From: Baffinella frigidus
Lineage: Eukaryota; Cryptophyceae; Cryptomonadales; Baffinellaceae
Direction: 5' to 3'
Assembly: GCA_026770585.1 (NCBI GenBank)
Contig: MU646366.1
Location: 925,535-949,602 of the forward strand
DNA: 24,068 bases
The stretch's first letter is position 1. Each line of letters opens with the position of its first letter. This document shows, piece by piece, positions 18,876 through 24,068 of the stretch. The position numbers were made by a program, and so were the translations under genes. The notes under the pieces were generated by a model, which was not told the origin of the DNA, made no database searches, and was given only the letters and a program-made list of their open reading frames with translations.

Positions 18876-20052
18876 GTCGGGTACCGGCGGTGACGTGGGC
18901 GTTGTAGCCTGGGGTGTCGAGAAAGAGGTCTGCCAGGCTCTTGAAGGCGAGGTGCTCTCCGGATGGGAAAGGGTCTGAGAAGATGATCCGGTCGGGTGAG
19001 ACCCCCTGCCGGAAGGCACCCCTCGCCCGTCAGACAGACAGCCATGGGGTGCAGTGCGTGAGTCAATCAGCCAGTTAATCAGTGAGTGAGTAAGTGAGTG
19101 AGTAAGTGAGTGAGTAAGTGAGTGAGTGGGCCATTCAGTCTTTCAGTCAGTCAGTCAATCACAAGAGAATCAGTCACGCGCGGCAGACCACGCAAACGAT
19201 GCGCACGACATACCTGCGCGAGCGAGAAACCCGCCTCACGACGCACAGAGACATCCCCGCTGACGCATACGGCGGGTCAACCCTAAACACTACACCTCAA
19301 ACCCAACCCAGCAGGTAAGGGTGGGGACGGGTCGGTACCGCGGCCGAGGCACTGGCGAGAAGACGCTGTTCCGCAGCAGGGGAGAGCGCCAGCCGCGATA
19401 GCCTGGCGTGTGCCACGGGGTTGGCGCCAGGGTGAAAGTGCGAGCTCGTGCCAAATGGTTCCACCGCCCCTGGGCATATCTGACTGGGGGAGGGCGCCAA
19501 CCGCGGTTGCCTGTGAGAGAACACCAGGTACAAAGTCACTCCTGGTTGGTTAATCCCTGGCTACACGTGGGCACGAAGTGGAACTCGCCTAGCGCTCTCA
19601 GCCTGGTGGGCGCCCGGGGGGTGGATGCAGGCTGGACGTTCGAGCTCGTACCAAGCGGTTTCAACGCCCAGGTCGAATCTGACTGGGTGCACGGGTTGAC
19701 GGTCTGAGTGGGGGAGCATGGCATGGAAGGGCGGCGCAGAGCCATGGAGGGGAATGGAGAGAACACGTGTGGAGAAGATATGCGCGCTCCGCCACGGTGA
19801 TAATCGTTGGGTGTGGGGTAAGGGGCGGGACCAGAGGACGGAGGCGTCGTCAGGTTCCAGGTTCCGGGTTCCAGGCTCAGGGTTCAAGGTTCAGGGCTCA
19901 GGATCCAGAGTGCATGGGCCAGGGTTCAAGGGCCAGGGTTCATTGGGAGGACCAGAGGACGGATAAGGCGTTGGATTGGAGGATGGCCAGCCACGAGGCC
20001 CAGGTGGGGGCGTCGAGCTTCTTGGCTCTGTTGAAGCTCGCTAGCACCACCC
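17581..20052 (-). CDS. Gene B catalytic C-lobe and C-terminus
   Basis: Exons 20052-19953 (VVLASFNRAKKLDAPTW, ending in SVLW split across the junction), 19510-19339, 19005-18885 (GVSPDRIIFSD, LADLFLDTPGYNAHVTAG), 18232-17991 (DALLAGVPLVVLPRETLASR, VVVARNVEDYVALTLAL) and 17796-17581 (KAVRKALLDARESSPLFD, FEAGLSMALDSL, stop). The nucleotide-binding Lys of the SFN..KK segment and the His, Thr and Asp of HVTAGD are present. Exon 18232-17991 carries a Pro/Gly-rich insertion of about 29 residues where the family normally has a short helix. The last exon extends about 24 residues past the usual end, so the true 3' end could differ. Confidence 0.9.
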
Positions 20053-23000
20053 CTGCTGTGAGTTTAGGTTTTAGGGCTTATGGCTTTGGTAAACCAGCCA
20101 CGCGTATCACCCCCCCGGTCACGTGACTGCTGCTGTGGGAGGAGGAGGCGGTGAGCTCGGAGGGGGTTGGGGGGAGGAGGTGGTGGTGAGCCAGCCACGC
20201 CGAACAGCGCCGGTCACGTGACTGCTGCCGGGCCGAAAGGGGGATAGCGCTGGTTATGCGGGTAACGGCGTTGCGCGAAGGGGTGGAAGGTGAGCGTGCG
20301 GAGACAGTTTCGAAGAGGCTCGTGCGAGCATGGCGGTCAACGGTGTGTTTAGGCGGGCCGTGGGCGATGCGGCGAGATAGCGAAAGCGAGCGCGAACGAG
20401 AGAAACAGAGGGGGGGGGGGAGGGGATGAGAGCGGGAGAGACAGAGGGGGAAAGGGGAGAGAATGGGAACGGGCGCGACCTCCGCCCTCCGCGCCCTGCT
20501 CCGGCGGCAGCCCCAGCGCCTCCCGCGAAATCCCCGCCACCCCCCCGGGGGGCGTAACGCGGGCGGGCGGGTCGAAGGCGCCGAAGAGATGGAGCTGCGG
20601 GAGGGGATGGTGGGAGGGGGGCAGGAGGAGGAGGCGCTCGGAGAAGAAGCGTGCCATTTCTGGCGGCGCGCTCACCCTACTCGTGCGAGGGCGTTATTCA
20701 GTCAGCAGGTTACCCGCCAGTGTTTCTTACCCTGCTCGTACCAGGGGGGGAGGGGGGGGTATGATGTTGGTGCCAACATGCTAACCCATGTGCGCGTCAC
20801 CTACCAAGTTGCCCACACGTGATGCGCACCCTCCCCGTGTCAACCATTCGCGCGCGAAATTGGAGGAGCGGCAGCGCTTGCTGGGGTTTCGGCTGAGTGG
20901 CGTTGAGGTAAGGCTGGGGGCGAGGACCTGTCTGCCAGGAGGGCATGAATGAAGGAGCACCCGCTCGCACCCGGGAAGCCGACAGCGTTGATGACAAGAG
21001 GCGCGGGGCGGAGGGCGAGAACGTCGTTGCGGTCTTCGCCCGACCACCCGTTGAGGTTCACCATCACATGCACCCCGAGAGCGTTCACCTGCCAAGCCCC
21101 CCGCACCCGTCACATGTGTGACGTCCCGTACGCAGACACATCACGCGTGTCTCGTCCCGGACGCACACCCGTCACCTTCCTGCCATAGCGTCGTGGGGAT
21201 GCACACCCGCCACCTTCGTGCCATGGCGTCCTACTCACTGTGCAAGAACCGCGCCCCCCCACTACACTACGCACCCGACACTGGTCCTGATGAAAGTGGA
21301 GACATTTCGAAAGCGCGGGTGTCGGGCGGACAGGTAGGGGGGGGACGTGCCTTTGCAGCGGCGGCACGCGCCGAGAGGCCCGCGATGGAGTGCACTTGTC
21401 CCCCTCCGCACAGCGCCTGCCGCCAGGACCGCCCCGATTCACGCCCACGAACCCCCCCCCTGACTCACAACCCCCAGCCACCCTCTCGACTGACAACCCT
21501 GAATCCCCCCCCCCCCAGGTTTCCAGCCTTGCGGGGGTGCGGAGAGGCGCGTGGGGAGGCGGGGAGACGAAGCGGGCGCTTGCGTCCAGGGTCCTAGGCG
21601 GATGCGCGGGGGCAGGTTTGTCGGGGACGGGCAGGGGGTGGAGGGATGCGCGATCTCTCGTTCCTGAGGCACGGATGCGAGGGGCACGCCGTGCTGAGAA
21701 ATGCGCAACCCCAACCCCCAAAATCCTAACCCCAAACCCCATACCCTGAACCTTGCACCCTGAACCCTCCTGAACCATGAATCATAAACCCCCAGGAATG
21801 CACAGCGGGGCCATACATCGGTGCATGAGGGGCAGGTAGAGGCAGGAGACGGGGACCACCTGGACCTCCTGCTGATACGGGAGGGGCGATCGACTGATGC
21901 CGATCGAATGCGAGTCGATGCATACGGGCGTGAATCGCTGCCGAGAAACACGCCACGCGCCCGTCAGTGTCAGTGTCAGTGTCAGTGTCAGTGTCAGTGG
22001 TGCGGGGCATTGACGCCTGCGCTCTGTGGCCTCTCCCCTGCGAATTCTCGCCTGCACGAAGTTCTCTGTGGTAAGGGTGGGCGACCTCATTCCGTCGTGA
22101 ATCTAATTCCGGCATTCCGTAGGGTGCTACGGTACACAATACGGAGGCGTGATACGGAATGCCGAAATTGGGTTCACGCCGGAATTAGGTCGTCAGCCGT
22201 TAGGGAAAGATGAGGATTTGAGACCTGGCGGCGATGCCCGGCGAGGATTGGCACGAGCAGCTGTCCGATAGGATGTGATAGCTTCAGGTCTGACGTCAGG
22301 TACCCCACCACCACCATCCTCCCCCCTCCCCCCGCGCCCGACAGCCCGTCGATCCAGCCCCCCCCCGCCCACCAGCGACCCGGGGGGGGCATAGGGGAAG
22401 GGGAGGCGGGGGAGTGTGCGAGGGCGCGGGCAGCGGCAAGGTTCAGCGGTCGCGCTGCCTCCTCTGCCCACCTGCAATCACCTCCCGGGAATCGCAGCGG
22501 GTTAGGTGAATGGTTGCTGCAAGGGCACGAGGTGCAACCAGGCTCAGCAGGGTCTCTCACCGGGTTGATCAAGTGATCACCGTGTCAGCGGGCGGACCGG
22601 GGAGTTGGTGTTTGGGGTTTAGGGTGTAAGGGTTTAGGGTTTAGGGTTTAGGGTTTAGGGTGTAGGGTTTGGGGTTTAGGGTTTGGGGTTTAGGGTTAGG
22701 GGTTTAGGGTTAGGGGTTTAGGGTTAAGAGTTCAGGATTGAGGTTTAGGGTTTGGGATTTAGGGTGTAGGGTTCAGGGTGTTGGGTGCATGGTTTGGGGT
22801 CTAGGGTTTTAAGGTTGAAGGTTTGACCGGCGCAGAAGGTCGCCATCAAGTCCGAGGTAGAGTGCCTCGTACGGACTGAGCCCTCCAGGAGCGTCGGCAC
22901 CTTCCGTCTCATTCTTTCCCCCAGTTGCGTCTGAACCTTCTTTCTCCTCCGTGCCCCCCGCTTCCACCTGGAAAGTGATTGCATTGTTGAGCACTTGAGG

Positions 23001-24068
23001 GGTGGAGTCGTCATATCTTTCCAGGACAATTCTCAGGCAACGCACCTCAACGGCGCGGGCAATCACCTGGGCCAACGCCTCTCAAGGGCTCAAGGGCGCG
23101 GGCAACCACCTTGGCGCTGGGAGGGGGGAGGCGCGGGAGGAGGGCTTGCACACGGCTCCACTGGCAGGTTGTCTGGAGTGCGTAGATAGCAGATGGTAGC
23201 GCACCCCCCCCGCCTCCCGCACTCTCCACCTGCACGGGGAGCCCCGATGAGCGGCACGCGCGCGCAACGTGGCGGATGTTGAAAGGGGTGTTTCTGGTAG
23301 GCAGCGAGAGGAGGTTGGGCACGGAGAAGCGCGTCACGTGGGCAGGAGGCCGTGCCGATGGGGAGGGTTAGCATTGCGAGCAGCCCCAACAACCGTCAGG
23401 TGCGCACGGGACGTTGTGTGAGGGACGTTGAGGGTGTGCCTGCTAGGCAGCTAGGCAGGCAGAGGAGGGTGTGCATGAGGGTGGGCGCAGACGGAGGAGG
23501 GTGGGCAGGAAGACGGAGGCGCGCCAGGCGGTCGAGAGGCCTCTGTCAGAGGGATGAAGCCATAGGGTTCCTGATTGTCTGACAAAGACATGGAGATAGA
23601 GGGACGCGTGATGCGCGGGGACTGGGGCAGTCACCGCAGCGACAAGGAGGTCGGCGCCGGTGTCGTAGTCCCGGAAGTCGTTGCCTGCCATCCCGAGCAC
23701 CCCCTCTCAGAAATCCACGTGATACATCAATCTCCAGAAATCCACAAGAGTTCCCCCCGAGGACCCCCTCTCACAAACCATCCACTTGATGGGGTTCATA
23801 AAAGAGGGGTGTGTACCACACTATGCCTGCCTCCTGAGGACTCCCTCTCTAAAACCGGGAGAGAGAGAGAACCAGCGTACGCAGTGCCGACAGCGCGCAG
23901 CTCCCTCCCACTCAGCCGCTCCAGCCGCCGCAGCGCATCCAGCACCCTTCGCCCCACGGCCACGCCGTGCACGCCGCCGCGAGCAGCAACATCCATGGCT
24001 ACGGAGGCAGCGATCCCAACTGCACCGCCGCCCGCCTCTGCATCTTTCGCCCCTGCTGCTCCTGCTCG
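17581..24068 (-). CDS. Gene B: O-GlcNAc transferase (SPINDLY/OGT type, GT41), 5' end outside window
   Basis: Minus-strand exons in transcript order: 24068(partial)-23873, 23684 to about 23590, 23293-23110, 23066-22828, 22318-22225, 21937-21860, 21416-21351, 21088-20928, 20676-20480, 20052-19953, 19510-19339, 19005-18885, 18232-17991, 17796-17581. Nearly all are GT-AG and join in phase, giving about 720 codons in view. The family transfers GlcNAc (OGT, SECRET AGENT) or fucose (SPINDLY) from a nucleotide sugar to Ser/Thr of nuclear and cytosolic proteins. Family landmarks in order: TPR-like helices, TTCQW, SPYEALYLGL, VVVGYLTSDLKLSHPIGQLL, VHVMVNLNGWSGEDRNDVLA, LRPAPL, GFPGASG, FFSERLLLLP, SFNRAKKLDAPTWASWL, SVLW, GVSPDRIIF, LADLFLDTPGYNAHVTAGD, ALLAGVPLVVLPRETLASRV, VARNVEDYV and ESSPLFD. 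No intervening domain as in animal OGT is present. GlcNAc or fucose specificity cannot be decided from this. Confidence 0.92.
18459..18660. repeat. 45-bp direct repeat pair in a gene B intron
   Basis: GCCCTCGGGAGGCACGCGTA... (18459-18502) and GCCCTCGGGTGGCGCGAGTA... (18616-18660) share the following GGCAGTGTGG and CTAAGGTT blocks. The copies are separated by about 110 bp of unrelated sequence. Confidence 0.75.
18743..18878. repeat. CT / GTCT microsatellite in gene B intron
   Basis: CTCTCT runs alternate with GTCTGTCT runs on the plus strand. The block abuts the donor of exon 19005-18885 within about 10 bases. The Arg/Glu and Ser/Leu open frames here are artefacts. Confidence 0.9.
19069..19170. 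repeat. GTGAGTGAGTAA tandem array in gene B intron
   Basis: A 12-bp unit (GTGAGTGAGTAA) repeats about four times, then grades into CAGTCAGTCAATCA-type units. Confidence 0.85.
19639..19690 (-). pseudogene. Partial duplicate of gene B exon 19510-19339 within an intron
   Basis: This stretch matches 19440-19487 of the neighbouring exon (shared CGAGCTCGT.CCAA..GGTT.CA.CGCCC and TCTGACTGGG). Translated on the minus strand it gives KPLGTSS followed by TRLRALGE, parallel to EPFGTSS and ARLSRLAL of the real exon. It could be a decayed exon duplicate or an alternative exon. A weaker related sequence at about 15119-15153 in gene A suggests instead a dispersed repeat that contributed to the exon. Confidence 0.4.
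19850..19945. repeat. Telomere-like tract in gene B intron
   Basis: Degenerate CAGGTTCCAGG and TTCAGGGTTCA units on the plus strand, immediately downstream in transcript order of the donor of exon 20052-19953. Confidence 0.7.
20096..20232. repeat. Direct repeat with CACGTG, gene B intron
   Basis: Two copies of CAGCCACGC...CCGGTCACGTGACTGCTGC (about 20096-20135 and 20191-20229). The shared palindrome GTCACGTGAC would be an E-box/G-box if it were in a promoter, but here it is intronic. Confidence 0.65.
20480..22318 (-). CDS. Gene B catalytic N-lobe
   Basis: Exons 22318-22225 (MVVVGYLTSDLKLSHPIGQL, the conserved 'GY.S.D...HP' motif with its His), 21937-21860 (RFTPVCIDSHSIG), 21416-21351 (HSIAGLSARAAAAK), 21088-20928 (NALGVHVMVNLNGW, LALRPAPL, VGFPGASG, ALLAD) and 20676-20480 (RVSAPPEMARFFSERLLLLP, REALGLPPEQ). 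Together they form the first Rossmann lobe of the GT-B fold. The join from 21351 to 21088 needs a GC donor (AAG|GCACGT) to stay in phase; the other joins are GT-AG. The loop after FFSERLLLLP is Pro-rich and longer than usual. Confidence 0.85.
21708..21795. repeat. Telomere-like tract in gene B intron
   Basis: C-rich degenerate units (CCCCAAAATCCTAACCCC, ACCCTGAACC) on the plus strand, hence G-rich in the direction of gene B. Confidence 0.75.
21962..21999. repeat. (GTCAGT)6 microsatellite
   Basis: Six perfect copies of the hexamer GTCAGT, upstream in transcript order of exon 21937-21860 and within about 25 bp of its acceptor. Confidence 0.9.
22083..22191. mobile_element. MITE-like hairpin element (109 bp) in gene B intron
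   Basis: The left arm 22083-22121 (GACCTCATTCCGTCGTGAAT...) and right arm 22153-22191 are inverted copies of about 39 bp with a handful of mismatches. The innermost ATTCCGGCATTCCGTA against TACGGAATGCCGAAAT is nearly perfect. The loop is 31 nt. The ends do not resemble the CAGGGG family, and no target duplication is clear. Confidence 0.7.
22608..22820. repeat. Best-preserved telomere-like array (TTTAGGG) in gene B intron
   Basis: About 210 bp of TTTAGGG-type units with at least four perfect copies in a row (22632-22660), then TTTGGGG, TTAGGGG and TTCAGGG variants. It starts within ten bases of the donor of exon 23066-22828 and occupies the first part of that intron. The plus-strand G-rich orientation is C-rich for gene B. 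Confidence 0.9.
22828..24068 (-). CDS. Gene B N-terminal part: TPR-like helices and linker
   Basis: The edge exon (RRVLDALRRLERLSGRELRA, then VGTAYAG) leaves one base, which the next exon completes (GNDFRDYDTGADLLVAAV). This gives a TPR-like helix pair (AYAGNDFRDYDTGADLLVAA). The 3' end of that exon (about 23590) is unresolved, and another exon may lie between 23300 and 23590. Exon 23293-23110 contains SAIYALQTTCQWSRVQALLP, matching the 'TCDW' segment that precedes the catalytic region of GT41 enzymes. Exon 23066-22828 has an acidic insertion (EEKEGSDATGGKNETEGADA) before LSPYEALYLGLDGDLLRR. Canonical TPR signatures are weak, so the solenoid is degenerate or mostly upstream of the window. Confidence 0.7.
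23067..23109 (-). other. Candidate 43-nt intron bounded by tandem AGGT duplication
   Basis: In transcript direction, AAG|GTGGTTGCCCGCGCC is followed 43 nt later by CAG|GTGATTGCCCGCGCC. The two blocks are near-identical and each contains AGGT at the proposed junction. Removing the 43 nt joins the frame of exon 23293-23110 to that of exon 23066-22828; leaving it in breaks the frame, since 43 is not a multiple of three. Confidence 0.55.
23700..23800. repeat. Short direct repeats in gene B intron
   Basis: CCCCCTCTCAGAAATCCACGTGAT and a diverged copy about 63 bp further on, with AGAAATCCAC repeated a third time between them. The copies lie between the first two visible exons of gene B. Confidence 0.6.

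Noticed and set aside
18672-19066. Ser/Leu-rich and Arg/Glu-rich open frames over the CT/GTCT block
   Set aside because: Microsatellite artefacts; only the flanking part (18885-19005, minus, another frame) is a real OGT exon.
20349-20479. Continuation of the minus frame after REALGLPPEQGAEGG into Ser/Pro-rich sequence
   Set aside because: Low complexity. The donor at 20479-20478 joins in phase to the SFNRAKKLDAPTW exon as OGT family order requires.
1-24068. tRNA, rRNA or other structured RNA genes
   Set aside because: No tRNA-type B-box with a plausible cloverleaf and no rRNA-like stretch was seen on either strand by eye.

Overview
The window looks like GC-rich nuclear DNA of an intron-dense unicellular eukaryote, probably an alga or related protist. 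The signs are two multi-exon genes with GT-AG introns, no bacterial operon structure, and many degenerate plant-type telomere-like tracts (TTTAGGG/CCCTAAA and drifted forms such as CCCTGAA and CCCTACA). I cannot name the species. All exon models were built by eye from reading frame, splice dinucleotides and phase agreement, without transcript data.

Layout. Positions 1-5966 hold mostly repeats and no convincing complete gene: a G22 run at the edge, a possible minus-strand exon (286-541), GC-rich palindromes and a 3-unit tandem repeat (750-1175), two TA-flanked inverted-repeat elements (2025-2393 and 2538-3106), a family of dispersed repeats linked by GGTCCTTTAGG motifs (about 3940-5300), and an 89-bp tandem duplication just upstream of gene A. 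Gene A (plus strand, 5967-16244, about 27 exons, roughly 1,130 codons) encodes a predicted signal-anchored protein. It has a long acidic/coiled-coil middle and a C-terminal alpha/beta domain that resembles class I glutamine-amidotransferase-like (ThuA-like) folds. After a 1.3-kb convergent intergenic region, gene B runs on the minus strand from beyond the right edge to 17581. It is a confident O-GlcNAc transferase / SPINDLY-type glycosyltransferase (GT41): a TPR-like N-terminal part, then nearly the whole catalytic region, including the HxTxxD UDP-sugar motif and the terminal SPLFD motif.

How it fits together. The two genes converge tail to tail and nothing suggests a shared pathway. Their shared feature is intron architecture. 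Many introns consist largely of telomere-like repeats, some from donor to acceptor, and others carry small inverted-repeat elements or microsatellites. The most interesting observations are these telomere-like introns, a candidate 43-nt intron bounded by a tandem AGGT duplication, a family of TA-flanked CAGGGG-ended miniature elements (one inside a telomere-like intron), and the unnamed C-terminal domain of gene A.
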